From: Streptococcus halotolerans
GTDB taxonomy: Bacteria > Bacillota > Bacilli > Lactobacillales > Streptococcaceae
Length of the DNA: 64,000 bases
NCBI RefSeq assembly: GCF_001598035.1
Contig: NZ_CP014835.1
Coordinates: 1,649,001 to 1,713,000 of the forward strand
Direction: 5' to 3'
Shown here: piece by piece, positions 18,133 through 29,785 of the stretch
Numbering within the stretch: position 1 is the first letter of the stretch
How the letters are laid out: each line of letters begins with the position of its first letter
Position numbers and translations under genes: made by a program
The notes under the pieces: generated by a model
Seen by the model: only the letters and a program-made list of their open reading frames with translations
Database searches by the model: none
Told to the model about the DNA's origin: nothing

Positions 18133-18570
18133 ATGAATAAAATACAGAGACATGCGGAAATTAAGCGTATTATTACACATCATCAAGTTGGTACGCAAGA
18201 AGAAATCAAGACCCTTCTGGAGCACCAAGATATTTTTGTGACTCAGGCGACCTTATCTAGAGATTTACGCGAGATTGGATTAATCAAGCTGCGTAGTGAT
18301 GAAGGGAAACTTTACTATTGCTTGAATGAAGTGACTGGCAAACATTTTAGTAAACGAGCTAGTGACTTTGTCAATAAGGTCTCGAAAGTTCAATTTATGC
18401 TCGTTTTGAGTACTAATTTAGGTGAAGCAGATGTTTTAGCTAACATTATCGATCAAGAAGAACGCGGTGATATTTTGGGTACTGTTGCGGGAGCAGACAC
18501 GCTTTTGGTTATTTGCCAAAATGAAGAGACTGCCGAGACGATTTACCAAGATATTTCAGCACAATTGTAA
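18133..18570 (+). CDS. argR: Arginine repressor ArgR
   Basis: 145 residues. The N-terminal winged helix contains the recognition pattern [15 protein letters not shown], and the C-terminal domain holds the oligomerisation and arginine-binding segment with [13 protein letters not shown], where the usual acidic residue of the ligand site is seen. ArgR proteins control arginine metabolism as hexamers. The start ATG 18133 has AGGA upstream. It is divergent from argS and 11 bases ahead of mutS, so mutS is probably read from the argR promoter. Streptococci usually carry several ArgR paralogues; which one this is cannot be settled here. Confidence 0.9.
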   Translation: MNKIQRHAEIKRIITHHQVGTQEEIKTLLEHQDIFVTQATLSRDLREIGLIKLRSDEGKLYYCLNEVTGKHFSKRASDFVNKVSKVQFMLVLSTNLGEADVLANIIDQEERGDILGTVAGADTLLVICQNEETAETIYQDISAQL

Positions 18571-18581
18571 AAGGATTAACC

Positions 18582-21137
18582 ATGGTAAAAGAAAAAATTT
18601 CCCCTGGTATGCAGCAGTATCTGGATATTAAGGCAGATTATCCAGATGCTTTTTTGCTTTTCCGGATGGGGGACTTCTACGAATTATTTTATGACGATGC
18701 GGTTAAGGCGGCACAAATTTTAGAAATTAGCTTAACTAGCCGTAATAAAAACGCTGAGAATCCGATTCCTATGGCGGGTGTGCCTTATCATTCTGCCCAA
18801 GCCTACATTGATGTTTTAGTGGAAATGGGCTATAAGGTTGCTATTGCAGAGCAGATGGAGGATCCTAAGCAGGCTGTCGGTGTGGTCAAGCGCGATGTGG
18901 TTCAAGTGATCACGCCAGGAACAGCAGTGGATTCTAGTAAGCCAGACAGTGCCAATAACTTTTTGGTAGCCTTAGATTTTGATGGTAGTCAATATGGTCT
19001 TGCTTATATGGATTTGGCTACGGGTGAGTTTATGGTGACTGTTTTGGCTGACTTTTTGACGGTAAAAAGTGAAATCCAGAACCTCAGAGCAAAAGAGTTA
19101 CTTATTGGTTTTGAACTTTCAGATGAAGATAAGGAAGTCTTTGCGAAGCAAATGAATTTGATTTTGTCTTATGAAACTCAGCTTTTCGAAGACAGAGAAT
19201 TGGTTTCAGATACCTTAAGTCCTCTTGAACAGACAAGTGCCTTAAAATTGCTTTCTTACGTTCACCGTACACAAATGAGAGAGCTCAAGCACATTCAAGC
19301 CTTGGTGCATTACGAGGTTAAAGATTATTTACAGATGACTTATGCTACTAAGTCTAGTCTGGATCTCCTGGAGAATGCTCGTACTGGTAAGAAGCATGGA
19401 AGTCTCTATTGGCTGCTCGATGAAACGAAAACAGCAATGGGTATGCGTCTCCTACGCCAATGGATTGACCGTCCTCTTATTCGCTTTGATGAGATTAAGG
19501 AGCGCCAGGATATTATTCAAGCTTTTTTAGATGACTTTATTAATCGAAGTGATTTAACGGAAAGTCTCAAAGGTGTTTATGATATTGAGCGTTTAGCCAG
19601 CCGTGTCTCTTTTGGTAAAGCTTCTCCTAAGGATCTTTTACAATTAGGAAATACCTTGACAAAGGTTCCTGTTATAAAGGCTGTTTTATCAGCTTTTGAA
19701 GTTGATGTCATTGACAAGGTTGACAGTCAAATTGACAGTATCCCTGATTTGGAATCTTTGATTCGTTTGGCCATTGATCCAGATGCGCCAGCAACTATTT
19801 CAGAAGGCGGCATTATTCGTACAGGCTTTGATGACACTTTGGATCACTATCGTAAGGTCATGAAAGAGGGTCGAGCTTGGATTGCTGATATTGAAGCTAA
19901 AGAGCGCCAGTCTTCGGGAATTTCTACTCTTAAAATTGACTATAATAAAAAAGATGGTTACTATTTCCATGTGACGAACTCTAACCTTTCCTTGGTGCCA
20001 GATTATTTTTTTAGAAAAGCAACACTGAAAAATTCAGAACGCTTTGGAACAGCAGAACTAGCCAAGATTGAAGGAGATATGTTGGAAGCGCGGGAGCAAT
20101 CAGCTAATCTAGAATACGATATTTTTATGCGACTTCGTGCCCGTGTGGAGACTTATATCGATCGCCTGCAGACCCTAGCAAAAGTTTTGGCAAAAGTCGA
20201 TGTGTTGCAAAGTTTGGCTGTTGTTGCTGAGACTAATCATTATGTGCGACCTGTTTTCAATGACCAACATATCATTGAGATTGTTGGTGGGCGACACGCA
20301 GTAGTGGAAAAGGTTATGGGAACGCAAGTATATATCCCAAATGATATTTACTTCGATCAAGAAACGACGATCCAATTGATTACTGGTCCAAATATGAGTG
20401 GTAAGTCAACCTACATGAGACAGCTCGCTTTATCAGTGGTGATGGCTCAAATGGGTGGCTATGTGGCAGCTGATACGATCAATCTTCCGATTTTTGATGC
20501 CATATTTACCCGTATTGGAGCGGCAGATGATCTGATTTCGGGACAGTCTACCTTCATGGTTGAAATGATGGAGGCCAACCAAGCTATCAATCGGGCCACA
20601 TCAGATTCTCTCATTCTTTTTGATGAGTTAGGACGTGGAACGGCGACCTATGACGGAATGGCCTTGGCCCAGTCCATTATTGAATATATCCATGACCAGA
20701 TTAAAGCAAAAACCATGTTTGCGACGCACTATCATGAGTTGACAGAACTGTCAACGACATTGACAAGTCTTGTCAATGTTCACGTAGCAACAGTAGAGGA
20801 AAAAGGTGAGGTAACCTTTCTCCATAGGATTTCTGAAGGTCCAGCTGATAAATCTTATGGGGTTCATGTCGCTAAAATTGCAGGCTTACCCGCTTCAGTG
20901 CTCACAAGAGCGGATCGTATTTTACAAGATTTGGAGAGCCATTCCGCACAATTAAATGTTGAACCTCTTTCAGAGCCAGTTTCCACCAATCAAGTTGAGG
21001 AACCGGTAGGTCAACTGTCTCTTTTTGCAGATGACCAGTATGCTGAATTGGCGGCTCGACTGGAGAAAGTTGACGTGTTAAATCTTACGCCGATGGAAGC
21101 CATGAATACTTTGTTTGAACTTAAAAAATTACTTTAG
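18582..21137 (+). CDS. mutS: DNA mismatch repair protein MutS
   Basis: 851 residues, the normal streptococcal size. It recognises base mismatches and small loops. The mismatch-binding motif is in [16 protein letters not shown], the Walker A loop is [15 protein letters not shown], the D-loop region includes [10 protein letters not shown], Walker B is [12 protein letters not shown], and the switch His is in [10 protein letters not shown]. The C-terminal helix-turn-helix region follows near 800. It lies 11 bases after argR and upstream of mutL, which has its own promoter. No defect is visible, so mismatch recognition should be functional. Confidence 0.96.
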   Translation: MVKEKISPGMQQYLDIKADYPDAFLLFRMGDFYELFYDDAVKAAQILEISLTSRNKNAENPIPMAGVPYHSAQAYIDVLVEMGYKVAIAEQMEDPKQAVGVVKRDVVQVITPGTAVDSSKPDSANNFLVALDFDGSQYGLAYMDLATGEFMVTVLADFLTVKSEIQNLRAKELLIGFELSDEDKEVFAKQMNLILSYETQLFEDRELVSDTLSPLEQTSALKLLSYVHRTQMRELKHIQALVHYEVKDYLQMTYATKSSLDLLENARTGKKHGSLYWLLDETKTAMGMRLLRQWIDRPLIRFDEIKERQDIIQAFLDDFINRSDLTESLKGVYDIERLASRVSFGKASPKDLLQLGNTLTKVPVIKAVLSAFEVDVIDKVDSQIDSIPDLESLIRLAIDPDAPATISEGGIIRTGFDDTLDHYRKVMKEGRAWIADIEAKERQSSGISTLKIDYNKKDGYYFHVTNSNLSLVPDYFFRKATLKNSERFGTAELAKIEGDMLEAREQSANLEYDIFMRLRARVETYIDRLQTLAKVLAKVDVLQSLAVVAETNHYVRPVFNDQHIIEIVGGRHAVVEKVMGTQVYIPNDIYFDQETTIQLITGPNMSGKSTYMRQLALSVVMAQMGGYVAADTINLPIFDAIFTRIGAADDLISGQSTFMVEMMEANQAINRATSDSLILFDELGRGTATYDGMALAQSIIEYIHDQIKAKTMFATHYHELTELSTTLTSLVNVHVATVEEKGEVTFLHRISEGPADKSYGVHVAKIAGLPASVLTRADRILQDLESHSAQLNVEPLSEPVSTNQVEEPVGQLSLFADDQYAELAARLEKVDVLNLTPMEAMNTLFELKKLL

Positions 21138-21265
21138 TGTTTTATCAAAAATCAAAAAGTTTATGATTGTCCTGACTCTCAAAAAGCTAGATTAAAAATC
21201 TAATGATTGGAGTATGCGTCAGACCTTTCATAGGCTTTTTATTGTCTAAGATGATTCAGTATTTG

Positions 21266-21274
21266 TGTTATAAT
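21266..21274 (+). promoter_or_regulatory. mutL extended -10 promoter
   Basis: TGtTATAAT, 27 bases before the mutL start, in the 163-base mutS-mutL spacer. No other gene fits in this spacer. Confidence 0.6.
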
Positions 21275-21300
21275 AGTTAGCAACATAAAGCGAGGTCAGT

Positions 21301-23277
21301 ATGAGTAGAATTATTGAATTACCCGAAATCTTAGCCAATCAGATTGCTGCAGGAGAGGTCATTGAACGGCCGGCCAGTGTAGTGAAAGAACTAGTGGAAA
21401 ATGCTATCGATGCAAAAGCCAGCCAAATCAGTATTGACATTGAAGAATCTGGTTTACAAAAAATGGTGATCACTGATAATGGAATTGGAATGAGCCGCGA
21501 TGATTTGGAATTAAGTTTGCAACGCCATGCCACCAGTAAAATCAAAAACCAAGCAGATTTATTCCGTATCCGAACACTAGGTTTTCGTGGCGAAGCCCTG
21601 CCTTCTATTGCCTCTATCTCCTATCTGACTGTGGAAACGGCCAGCGAGGATGAGTCAGTAGGAGCAGTTTTGTTTGCTAAAGGAGGTCAGATTGAGTCAG
21701 TAGAGACTATTTCACGTCCTGCAGGAACTAAGGTTTCTGTTGAAAATCTCTTTTACAATACCCCTGCTCGACTCAAATACCTTAAAAGTTTACAATCCGA
21801 ATTGGCTCATATTGTTGATATTGTAAACCGTTTGAGTTTAGCCCATCCTGATATTGCTTTTACCTTGACCAGCGACGGACGCCAGGTAACTCAAACAGCA
21901 GGAACAGGGGATTTAAGACAAGCTATTGCTGGTATTTATGGACTTAATACAGCTAAAAAAATGGTGGAAATTTCCACAGCTGATTTAGATTTTGAAGTAT
22001 CCGGATATGTCAGTTTGCCTGAATTAACCCGTGCCAATCGTAATTACATCACACTCTTGATAAATGGTCGTTACATTAAGAATTTCTTACTGAATCGTGC
22101 TATTTTAGATGGTTATGGCTCTAAGTTGATGGTTGGTCGTTTTCCGATTGCAGTGATTGATATTCAAATCGATCCTTACCTAGCTGATGTCAATGTTCAT
22201 CCTACTAAGCAAGAAGTCCGTATTTCAAAAGAACGTGAACTGATGACCTTGATTAGCACAGCTATCAAGGAATCACTTCGAGAACAGGATTTAATTCCAG
22301 ATGCCTTAGAAAATTTAGCTAAGTCTGCTACTCGAACGGCAGACAAACCTTTCCAAACTAGCTTGTCATTGAAACAATCCAATATTTATTACGATACTGA
22401 CAAACAAGATTTTCTGGAACGCCCAAGTATTTTAGAAGAACCAACCCAATTTGAACAAGAAGAGGAACCTAAAGATATTGACAAAAATGTAAACTTTGTT
22501 GACAACGATGTCAACATTGATGTCAAAGGGGCGCCCAATATCAAATTTGCTGAAAGAGATGATCATCTTCTTGATAATGAAGAGCATGGTAGCCTTGATT
22601 TTCAAAATAAATCAAAAATCAATCGTATGATTGATCATTTGGAAAATGAAGAAACCTCGACTTTTCCAGAATTGGATTACTTTGGTCAGATGCATGGGAC
22701 TTATCTGTTTGCGCAGGGCAAGGGAGGCCTTTATATCATTGACCAACATGCTGCCCAAGAACGTGTTAAGTATGAGTATTATCGTGATAAAATTGGTGAA
22801 GTTGACAGTTCATTACAGCAGCTTTTAGTCCCTTATCTATTTGAATTCTCATCTGCTGATTTTTTGAATTTACAAGAGAAAATGCCCTTGTTAAATCAAG
22901 TGGGGATCTATTTAGAGGCTTATGGAGATAGCACCTTTATTCTGCGTGAGCATCCGATTTGGATGAAAGAAGAAGAAATTGAATCAGGTGTCTATGAAAT
23001 GTGTGACATGCTCTTGCTGACGAACGAAGTTTCTATTAAGAAATATCGTGCAGAGTTGGCGATTATGATGAGTTGTAAACGATCTATTAAGGCCAATCAT
23101 ATCATTGATGATTATTCTGCTTGCAATTTGATTTACCAATTGTCTCAGTGTCAGAATCCCTATAACTGTCCGCATGGACGTCCAGTTTTAATCAATTTTT
23201 CATCATCTGATATGGAAAAAATGTTTAGAAGGATTCAAGAAAATCATACCAGTTTACGAGACTTAGGAAAATATTAA
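21301..23277 (+). CDS. mutL: DNA mismatch repair protein MutL
   Basis: 658 residues. The N-terminal GHKL ATPase has NAIDA, DNGIGM and [14 protein letters not shown] low-complexity acidic linker runs from about 350 to 450. The C-terminal domain carries the nicking-endonuclease metal motif [12 protein letters not shown] (DQHAx2Ex4E), plus [10 protein letters not shown] and CPHGRP. It couples MutS recognition to strand incision. The start ATG 21301 has GAGG upstream. It heads a tight run mutL-lmrP-ruvA. In S. pyogenes the 5' end of mutL is the integration site of SpyCI chromosomal islands that silence this operon; here it is intact and unoccupied. Confidence 0.96.
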   Translation: MSRIIELPEILANQIAAGEVIERPASVVKELVENAIDAKASQISIDIEESGLQKMVITDNGIGMSRDDLELSLQRHATSKIKNQADLFRIRTLGFRGEALPSIASISYLTVETASEDESVGAVLFAKGGQIESVETISRPAGTKVSVENLFYNTPARLKYLKSLQSELAHIVDIVNRLSLAHPDIAFTLTSDGRQVTQTAGTGDLRQAIAGIYGLNTAKKMVEISTADLDFEVSGYVSLPELTRANRNYITLLINGRYIKNFLLNRAILDGYGSKLMVGRFPIAVIDIQIDPYLADVNVHPTKQEVRISKERELMTLISTAIKESLREQDLIPDALENLAKSATRTADKPFQTSLSLKQSNIYYDTDKQDFLERPSILEEPTQFEQEEEPKDIDKNVNFVDNDVNIDVKGAPNIKFAERDDHLLDNEEHGSLDFQNKSKINRMIDHLENEETSTFPELDYFGQMHGTYLFAQGKGGLYIIDQHAAQERVKYEYYRDKIGEVDSSLQQLLVPYLFEFSSADFLNLQEKMPLLNQVGIYLEAYGDSTFILREHPIWMKEEEIESGVYEMCDMLLLTNEVSIKKYRAELAIMMSCKRSIKANHIIDDYSACNLIYQLSQCQNPYNCPHGRPVLINFSSSDMEKMFRRIQENHTSLRDLGKY

Positions 23278-23315
23278 GTTGACGATGTTGTAAACGTGAT
23301 TGTAAAGGAGGTATT

Positions 23316-24539
23316 ATGAGGAAATTTTTTACCCTGCCGAAACAATTGCAATGGCGCGAGGAATTACGGTTTATCTCCATCATTCTGGGAAGTGCTATTT
23401 TTCCTTTTATGTCGATGTACTATGTACACTACTTTGGTGCTTTTATTACAGGTTTACTTGTTATTGTGACGCAGATTGTTAGTTTTGTGGCCACCCTCTA
23501 TGGAGGTCACCTTTCAGATTCTTTGGGACGCAAAAAAGTGACCGATTTGGGAAATTTTGGCGTTTTCATAGGTTATGTTCTGACAACAGTTGCTAACATA
23601 CCTGGACAAGTTCAACCGGCCATGACTTTCATTGGTATTTTTACAGTTGAAGTGGCTTCTAATTTTGCTCATCCTGCTTATGAAGCGATGCTAATTGACT
23701 TAACCACCGAAGAAAACAGACGCTTTGTTTACACCATCAATTACTGGTTAATCAACGTTGCGGTTATGATGGGTGCTGGCATAGCTGGAGCTTTTTATGA
23801 TCATCACTTTTTTGAATTGCTTCTAGTGATGACACTTATGGCAGCTTTTTCTTACGTTATTATGCGCTTGAAATTTGAAGAGACTCGTCCCAAAGACTTT
23901 GCTTTTAGTCATGGACGTGGCGTTTTAGCGACTTTTCGTAATTATAGTGAGGTTGCTAAAGACAAGGTCTTTATGCTTTATACTTTAGGTACTATTCTCT
24001 TTGCAGCTGTGTGGGGACAAGTGGACAACTATATTCCTATCCATTACAAGACTTTTTATCAAGAAACAGATTTATTTGGGATAACAATTAGCGGGCCAAA
24101 ATTACTTAGCCTAGCTCTGTTTATTAATACGGTCATGATTGTCCTTTTGATGACGAGTATCAATCGTTTAACAGAAAAGATGTCCTTATTACCTCAAATC
24201 CTTTTAGGGGGAAGCATTTTTGCAACGGGGATTTTTGCAGCCTTAACCTTTAAAACGCTTATTCCAATTATGTTAGCTGCTGTAATCTATACATTAGGAG
24301 AGATTATTTATATTCCAGCTAGTCAGGTTCTTCGAGTCAATATGATGAATGAGAACAAGATTGGCTCTTATTCAGGCTTTTTGGCTATTTCCCAACCTTT
24401 GGGGATTATTATTGCTGGCGCTATGGTATCTCTCAGTGAATTTACAGGGACACTAGGAGTTCAGCTGACCTTTATCCTCATAGCTTCACTGGGACTTTAT
24501 CTTATGGTGCATTCAGCTAAGTTGCACCATCTTTCTTAA
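23316..24539 (+). CDS. lmrP: LmrP-like multidrug efflux protein (major facilitator)
   Basis: 407 residues with about twelve hydrophobic segments. The loop between segments 2 and 3 has the MFS motif GHLSDSLGRKKV. It resembles lactococcal LmrP in length and order, a proton-driven exporter of lipophilic drugs; the substrate here is inferred from the family. The start has a full GGAGG. It follows mutL by 38 bases and precedes ruvA by 9, the same arrangement as in S. pyogenes, so it is expressed with repair genes. Confidence 0.85.
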   Translation: MRKFFTLPKQLQWREELRFISIILGSAIFPFMSMYYVHYFGAFITGLLVIVTQIVSFVATLYGGHLSDSLGRKKVTDLGNFGVFIGYVLTTVANIPGQVQPAMTFIGIFTVEVASNFAHPAYEAMLIDLTTEENRRFVYTINYWLINVAVMMGAGIAGAFYDHHFFELLLVMTLMAAFSYVIMRLKFEETRPKDFAFSHGRGVLATFRNYSEVAKDKVFMLYTLGTILFAAVWGQVDNYIPIHYKTFYQETDLFGITISGPKLLSLALFINTVMIVLLMTSINRLTEKMSLLPQILLGGSIFATGIFAALTFKTLIPIMLAAVIYTLGEIIYIPASQVLRVNMMNENKIGSYSGFLAISQPLGIIIAGAMVSLSEFTGTLGVQLTFILIASLGLYLMVHSAKLHHLS

Positions 24540-24548
24540 GGAGAAATC

Positions 24549-25142
24549 ATGTACGACTATATTAAAGGAAAATTGACAAAAATTACCGCAAAGTTTATTG
24601 TAGTAGAAGCTGGCGGTTTGGGCTACATCATCTATGTAGCTAATCCTTACTCATTTTCAGAAAGTGTCAATCAAGATGTCCAGATTTACTTGCATCATGT
24701 GGTCAGAGAAGATGCTCATCTTTTGTTTGGCTTCCACTCAGATGACGAAAAGGACGTCTTTCTTAAATTAATTTCAGTATCGGGTATTGGACCAATGACA
24801 GCACTTGCCATTGTGGCTGTGGACGATAATGAGGGATTGGTTAAGGCTATTGATAATAGTGATATCAAGTATTTAATGAAATTCCCTAAAATCGGTAAGA
24901 AAACAGCTCAACAAATGATTCTTGATTTAGCTGGTAAATTTATCGATGCTCCAATGGAAAATGGCAAGGCACCGAAAACGAAAACTGTCGCGACCAATGA
25001 GCAGTTGGACGAAGCTATGGAAGCTCTTCTGGCCTTAGGCTATAAAGCCAGCGAACTCAAGAAAATTAAGGCCTTCTTCGAGGGCACCAACGAAACCGCA
25101 GAGCAATACATCAAATCAGCTTTAAAAATGTTGATGAAGTAG
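24549..25142 (+). CDS. ruvA: Holliday junction helicase subunit RuvA
   Basis: 197 residues. The three RuvA domains are visible: an OB-fold ([12 protein letters not shown] start), tandem helix-hairpin-helix motifs ([14 protein letters not shown] and [19 protein letters not shown]) and a C-terminal RuvB-binding domain ([18 protein letters not shown]). It binds four-way junctions and recruits the RuvB motor. It follows lmrP by 9 bases with AAGGAG upstream. ruvB is not adjacent, as usual in streptococci. Confidence 0.95.
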   Translation: MYDYIKGKLTKITAKFIVVEAGGLGYIIYVANPYSFSESVNQDVQIYLHHVVREDAHLLFGFHSDDEKDVFLKLISVSGIGPMTALAIVAVDDNEGLVKAIDNSDIKYLMKFPKIGKKTAQQMILDLAGKFIDAPMENGKAPKTKTVATNEQLDEAMEALLALGYKASELKKIKAFFEGTNETAEQYIKSALKMLMK

Positions 25143-25423
25143 GCCGTGATGGGGAAAGCAACAGTGACATTAGGAGATCTGATGAAGACACCGGTGTCTC
25201 AAAATTTTTTTCCTTTTACTCACTTTGTAGCGTGTACTTAATGACTTTGTCAGATCATTTGGTCCTGGATAGGGCTAGCATTAAAATGGCTTAAGTTTCA
25301 TGCTAAAACTGTGTAGTGTCACTTATTCCCATCGTGTGATGTGACTTATGATTGGTAGTCCTTAGCTATCCGAGGAGTACTTTGTTAGGTTTACGCGGAT
25401 AGAAAAATCAGAGGAGGTTTCAC

Positions 25424-25975
25424 ATGAAACGTTGTTCTTGGGTCAAGGAATCTAATCCACTTTATGTGGCTTACCACGATGAGGAGTGGGGCAAGCCGCT
25501 TCATAAGGAACAAGCTTTGTTTGAGCTGTTGTGCATGGAAACTTACCAGGCTGGCTTATCATGGGAGATTGTTCTTAACAAACGTCAAGCTTTTCGTGAA
25601 GCTTTCTATCATTATGATGTGGGTAAAGTAGCAATGATGACAGATAAAGAATTGGATGAGCTTTTGACGAATCCTGAGATTATTCGTCACCGTCTGAAAC
25701 TGTATGCGACTAGAGCCAATGCACAAGCTTTTTTAGGGATTCAAAAAGAGTATGGTTCCTTTGATAGCTATATCTGGTCCTTCGTCAATGGCGAAACGAA
25801 AAGACATGACGTCGCTGATTATCGCCAAGTACCTGCTAAGACAGACCTTTCAGAGACAGTGTCTAAGGCATTGAAAAAAGCCGGATTTAAATTTGTTGGT
25901 CCTGTTGCTGTTCAATCCTTCTTGCAGGCAGCTGGCTTGGTCAATGATCATGAGAATGACTGTGAGTTTAAATAG
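25424..25975 (+). CDS. tag: DNA-3-methyladenine glycosylase I
   Basis: 183 residues. Tag excises 3-methyladenine from alkylated DNA. The zinc ligands are visible at both ends: Cys in KRCSWV and His in AYHDEEWG at the N-terminus, and His and Cys in DHENDCEF at the C-terminus. The core has YQAGLSWEIVLNKR and the sequence RHDVADYRQVPA near 130-140. The start has a strong GAGGAGG. It is separated from ruvA by 281 bases, so it may have its own promoter, although S. pyogenes cotranscribes it with mutL. Confidence 0.93.
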   Translation: MKRCSWVKESNPLYVAYHDEEWGKPLHKEQALFELLCMETYQAGLSWEIVLNKRQAFREAFYHYDVGKVAMMTDKELDELLTNPEIIRHRLKLYATRANAQAFLGIQKEYGSFDSYIWSFVNGETKRHDVADYRQVPAKTDLSETVSKALKKAGFKFVGPVAVQSFLQAAGLVNDHENDCEFK

Positions 25976-26044
25976 TGCTTAGTTGATCATATCTTTATAA
26001 AACAGCCAAGTAATCAAAAGCATCTGACACAAAACATAAAAAAG

Positions 26045-26095
26045 GAACAATCGACGTATTCTCTTCAACAGAAAAACAACGATTGTTCTTTTTTA
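26045..26095. terminator. Hairpin between convergent tag and ABC gene
   Basis: GAACAATCG (26045-26053) pairs with CGATTGTTC (26080-26088) across a 26-base loop, followed by TTTTTT on the plus strand and a shorter T run on the minus strand. Confidence 0.65.
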
Positions 26096-26168
26096 GAGTC
26101 TTATCAACTGACTAGGTATAGATGATAAAGTATTTTCTAAAATTTATCTCTTTATCCTAGACGCTTGT

Positions 26169-28091
26169 TTATTCTGCAGCTAGCGCTTCAATTGGGTTAA
26201 GGCGAGCGGCTTTGCTAGCTGGTGCGATGCTTGCCAATAAGGCGATAAGGATACCAATAATCACGGTAATGATGATTGACATGAGTGACATTTGAATAAT
26301 GTCAAATTCAATCGTATTGTAGACCAGCTGGTTAACAGTAAATTGTGCTAGAAAGGCTGTGATAATAGCTAGGATATTAGCTGAGATACCCAATAATAAA
26401 CTTTCGTTGACAAAGAGACGACGGATGTCTTTGCGACGAGCTCCCATAGCTCGAAGAACACCAATCTCCTTAGTTCGCTCAGAGACACTCATATAAGTAG
26501 TGGCAACAATCATAAGGATGCTGACAAGTAGTGAGATACCAGCGATTAAAGCAAGCACAACACTAACAATATAAGTCACCTGAACAATACTATCTAAAAT
26601 ATCACCAATACTAGCCACACGGAAACGGCGTTGTCCATTACTTTGAAGCTGGCGGACGGCCTTTTGAGCAGCCTTGGTGTTGTTCAAATCATCGACAGAG
26701 GCTGTTATGAAATTAGGTTTTAGATCAATGTTTTCCTTAGCTGCTGCGTCTTGTATGTCTTTGAAGTTAACCATATTGTAGCTGGTGCTAGTTCCTGAGA
26801 CAATCAAGTCTTTTGTGATTACCTTTTCTTGTACTAGTGGAAGGGTTAGAGTGACCGTTTTACCGACGATTTTTTCAAATGTCTTTCCAACCAGTGCTTT
26901 GGCTTGTGTTTCAGACAGGACGATTTGGTCAGTTTTAGGATACTTTTTATTAGAGATACTATCGGCTAATAAGGTGGCATTTTTAGTAATGAGGTTATTT
27001 GGTCCATCTTGGTCTGTTTGGCTAGGCTGAGGTTTAGGATTGGTCTTCTGACCTTTAAGAGTTACTTGAAAGGCAGGCGACATGTAGCCCTTTTCGACTT
27101 TGGTGATGTGCTTAGTCTTAGCGACATCAGAAATATCTTGCTCACTCATGCTGGTTTGATCAGGTTTGAAAACTTGGAAAGCTTTAGGGTTGGCAATCCC
27201 GTCAATGAAGTGGTTCATGTAGTTGGTCGCACCATTGCCTAGGCCTAAGAAAAACATAACGGCAAAGAGACCGATAGCGGTGCCGGCGGTGATCATCAGG
27301 TTTTGCTTCCAAGCATTTCGAAAGTGGGCGAAAGCCATTTTCCAAATATCTCTAGATTTGAGTGGACGAGCTTGGAAAGCTTTAGGGCTGACCGATTGGC
27401 TGAAAGGTTGGCGAAGACGTTCATCTCCAGTCACACGACCATCAGCTAGACGGACAATCCGTGATCCAGCGTCAGCAACTTCTTGTGAGTGGGTCACCAC
27501 GATCACCGTTTTTCCACTTTTGGCAATCCCTTGCAACAAGTTGAGAACTTCCTTGGTGTTTTGGCTATCCAAAGCCCCAGTTGGTTCGTCAGCAATGATG
27601 ATATCAGGGTCACTGGCTAAAGCGCGTGCGATAGCAACACGCTGTTTTTGCCCACCAGAGAGTTGAGCGGGCTTTTTCTTGCGGTGCTCATAAAGTCCGA
27701 CTTGTTTGAGGAGTTTTTCCGCTCTTTTAACCTGTTCTTTATGGCTTAATTGGGTCATCTGAAGACTGGTCATGACATTGCCTAAGACAGTGAGGTAATT
27801 GACAAGATTAAATGATTGAAAGATAAACCCAATGGTATCACGACGGTAATTGTCCATTGACTTTTCTTTTTTATCTTTTTGACGTTGCCCATTGACCATC
27901 ACATCTCCGTCATAAGAACGGTCCAAGCCACCGATGATGTTCATCAGAGTAGATTTACCACCGCCGGATTCGCCAAGAATAGAAACGAAGTCTCCTTGGT
28001 CGAAGCTTAGATCAATGCCTTTGAGGACGGGAAATGCTTCTTTTCCTAAATAGTAAGACTTGTGGATATTTTGTAATTCTAAAATAGACAT
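26169..28091 (-). CDS. MacB-like ABC protein, fused ATPase and permease
   Basis: 640 residues. The N-terminal ATPase (about 1-225) has Walker [12 protein letters not shown], signature [15 protein letters not shown] and Walker [13 protein letters not shown]. The C-terminal part has one membrane segment at about 265-290, a large extracellular domain (about 300-500) and three membrane segments with the FtsX-like [20 protein letters not shown]. This is the type VII mechanotransmission plan; family members export peptides or toxins or handle antibiotic stress. No partner is next to it, so it is presumably self-contained as a dimer. A -10 (28170-28175, minus strand) lies upstream. Confidence 0.85.
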   Translation of the reverse strand: MSILELQNIHKSYYLGKEAFPVLKGIDLSFDQGDFVSILGESGGGKSTLMNIIGGLDRSYDGDVMVNGQRQKDKKEKSMDNYRRDTIGFIFQSFNLVNYLTVLGNVMTSLQMTQLSHKEQVKRAEKLLKQVGLYEHRKKKPAQLSGGQKQRVAIARALASDPDIIIADEPTGALDSQNTKEVLNLLQGIAKSGKTVIVVTHSQEVADAGSRIVRLADGRVTGDERLRQPFSQSVSPKAFQARPLKSRDIWKMAFAHFRNAWKQNLMITAGTAIGLFAVMFFLGLGNGATNYMNHFIDGIANPKAFQVFKPDQTSMSEQDISDVAKTKHITKVEKGYMSPAFQVTLKGQKTNPKPQPSQTDQDGPNNLITKNATLLADSISNKKYPKTDQIVLSETQAKALVGKTFEKIVGKTVTLTLPLVQEKVITKDLIVSGTSTSYNMVNFKDIQDAAAKENIDLKPNFITASVDDLNNTKAAQKAVRQLQSNGQRRFRVASIGDILDSIVQVTYIVSVVLALIAGISLLVSILMIVATTYMSVSERTKEIGVLRAMGARRKDIRRLFVNESLLLGISANILAIITAFLAQFTVNQLVYNTIEFDIIQMSLMSIIITVIIGILIALLASIAPASKAARLNPIEALAAE

Positions 28092-28210
28092 AACTTCTCC
28101 AAAATGATTTTTAACTGCCTACTAGTGTAACTTAATTTTCAGAAAAATTCAGTAATCCAGCGCGAAGACATTATATTTTAGGATTTGAATTAAGTTTGAA
28201 TGTGTTATAT

Positions 28211-28349
28211 TGAAAAGGCCATCTTTTTCTGTACAATTTTTATAAACTGCTTTTTGTTAAGCGATACCTCGCCTAGCCATGGGGGTGATAGTTGAGACTG
28301 CTGTGAATGCGATGATGATTCCACCAGTGGACGTCGTCCTTGGTTTTAA
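28211..28349 (-). mobile_element. Degenerate end fragment of the IS3-family element
   Basis: About 135 bases match the left end and transposase 3' end of the complete IS at 61587 (shared words TTCTGTACAATTTTTATAAA, CTCGCCTAGCCATGGGGG, ATTCCACCAGTGGACGT), with substitutions and small gaps. Similarity stops abruptly at about 28349. It is a relic in the spacer between the ABC gene and cinA. Confidence 0.85.
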
Positions 28350-28361
28350 TAACATCTTATG

Positions 28362-28390
28362 AAAAAAAGTAGCTGTCTTACTACTTTTTT
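28362..28390 (+). terminator. Rho-independent terminator upstream of cinA
   Basis: AAAAAAGTAG (28363-28372) pairs with CTACTTTTTT (28381-28390) around an 8-base loop, with T runs for both directions. Confidence 0.8.
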
Positions 28391-28418
28391 TGTTAAAATA
28401 AAGGCAAAAATTCGAATA
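28391..28418 (+). promoter_or_regulatory. cinA promoter region: extended -10 and CIN-box-like sequence
   Basis: TGtTAAAAT (28391-28399) is a housekeeping extended -10. TTCGAATA at 28411-28418 differs by one base from the competence CIN box TACGAATA read by SigX/ComX, and sits 18 bases before the cinA start. cinA-recA is a late competence operon in streptococci, so the site is plausible in place. Confidence 0.55.
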
Positions 28419-28435
28419 GTAAAGTAGGTGGGTAA

Positions 28436-29692
28436 ATGAAAGCAGAATTAATTGCAGTCGGAACAGAAATCTTAACTGGGCAAATTGTTAACACCAACGC
28501 GCAATACTTGTCGGAAAAAATGGCCGAAATCGGGATTGATGTTTACTATCAAACAGCCGTAGGAGATAATGAAGAGAGGCTTCTATCGGTCATTGATTTG
28601 GCAAGTCAACGTAGTGATTTGGTGATTTTATGTGGTGGCTTAGGCCCAACAGAGGATGATTTAACGAAACAAACCTTGGCGAAGTATTTGAAGAGGGACT
28701 TGGTCTTTGACGAGTCAGCCAATCATAAATTAGATCAATTTTTTAAATCTCGACCTAAATATAGCCGCACTCCTAATAACGAGCGTCAGGCTCAAATGGT
28801 TGAAGGGTCAACTCCCATTCAAAACATTACAGGACTTGCCGTTGGTGGTGTGTTGACTGTTGATGGTGTCACTTATGTCGTCTTGCCTGGTCCTCCAAGT
28901 GAGCTGAAACCGATGGTACAGGATGGTTTAATGCCCCTCTTTTCAACTAGCGGTGAGCAGCTTTATTCTCGTGTACTTCGTTTCTTTGGCATCGGTGAGA
29001 GCCAGTTGGTGACGGTGTTAGCAGATATGATTGACCAGCAAACTGATCCTACTCTTGCTCCCTATGCTAAAGTTGGTGAAGTAACCTTGCGACTATCAAC
29101 CAAGGCTAAAGACCAGAAGTCCGCAGATACTAAGTTGGATGCACTAGAGGCACAACTCTTAGCGATGCAAGGTTTGGATGATTTACCATTGAAAAGTCAT
29201 TTATATGGCTATGGCGAGGGCAATTCTTTAGCTCAAGTGACGGTTGAGTTGTTGAAGGATTCTGGAAAAACCATTACGGCAGCAGAAAGCTTGACGGCAG
29301 GGCTCTTTCAATCGACGATTGCTGATTTTCAAGGGGTGTCTTCGATTTTCAAGGGTGGTTTTGTGACCTATAGTTTGGAACAAAAGGCAGCAATGTTGGG
29401 GATTTCTCGAGACGATTTATTAAAGCATGGTGTTGTCAGTGAGTTTACGGCAAAAGCTATGGCTCATTCAGCGCGTGAAAAAGTTGGGGCTGATTTGTCT
29501 ATTTCTCTAACTGGAGTAGCGGGTCCTGATGAGCTTGAAGGGCAACCAGTCGGCACGGTCTTTATCGGACTAGCTAGCGAAGCAGGTGTTTGTGTCAAAA
29601 AAGTTCATATTGGCGGTCGTAGTCGTTCAGATATTCGATATATTGCGGTCTTACACGCTCTAAATATGATTCGACAAGCATTGCTAACATGA
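28436..29692 (+). CDS. cinA: Competence/damage-inducible protein CinA
   Basis: 418 residues. The N-terminal molybdopterin-binding-like domain has [15 protein letters not shown] and [13 protein letters not shown]; the C-terminal CinA domain (from about 255) has [13 protein letters not shown] and SLTGVAGPD. The family has nicotinamide-nucleotide amidase and ADP-ribose pyrophosphatase activity, and in streptococci the gene is induced in competence together with recA. The start ATG 28436 has AGGTGGG upstream. It precedes recA by 148 bases in the conserved cinA-recA order. Confidence 0.93.
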   Translation: MKAELIAVGTEILTGQIVNTNAQYLSEKMAEIGIDVYYQTAVGDNEERLLSVIDLASQRSDLVILCGGLGPTEDDLTKQTLAKYLKRDLVFDESANHKLDQFFKSRPKYSRTPNNERQAQMVEGSTPIQNITGLAVGGVLTVDGVTYVVLPGPPSELKPMVQDGLMPLFSTSGEQLYSRVLRFFGIGESQLVTVLADMIDQQTDPTLAPYAKVGEVTLRLSTKAKDQKSADTKLDALEAQLLAMQGLDDLPLKSHLYGYGEGNSLAQVTVELLKDSGKTITAAESLTAGLFQSTIADFQGVSSIFKGGFVTYSLEQKAAMLGISRDDLLKHGVVSEFTAKAMAHSAREKVGADLSISLTGVAGPDELEGQPVGTVFIGLASEAGVCVKKVHIGGRSRSDIRYIAVLHALNMIRQALLT

Positions 29693-29708
29693 TTATATCC
29701 ACTTAATT

Positions 29709-29717
29709 TGGTATAAT
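29709..29717 (+). promoter_or_regulatory. recA extended -10 promoter
   Basis: TGgTATAAT (hexamer 29712-29717), 124 bases before the recA start, giving recA a basal promoter apart from the cinA transcript. Confidence 0.7.
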
Positions 29718-29785
29718 AAAGGGGTTGATACTTTGGGTGTTTCTGTGGATAACTTGTGGAAATATCAGGGTAAGATTATGGTATG

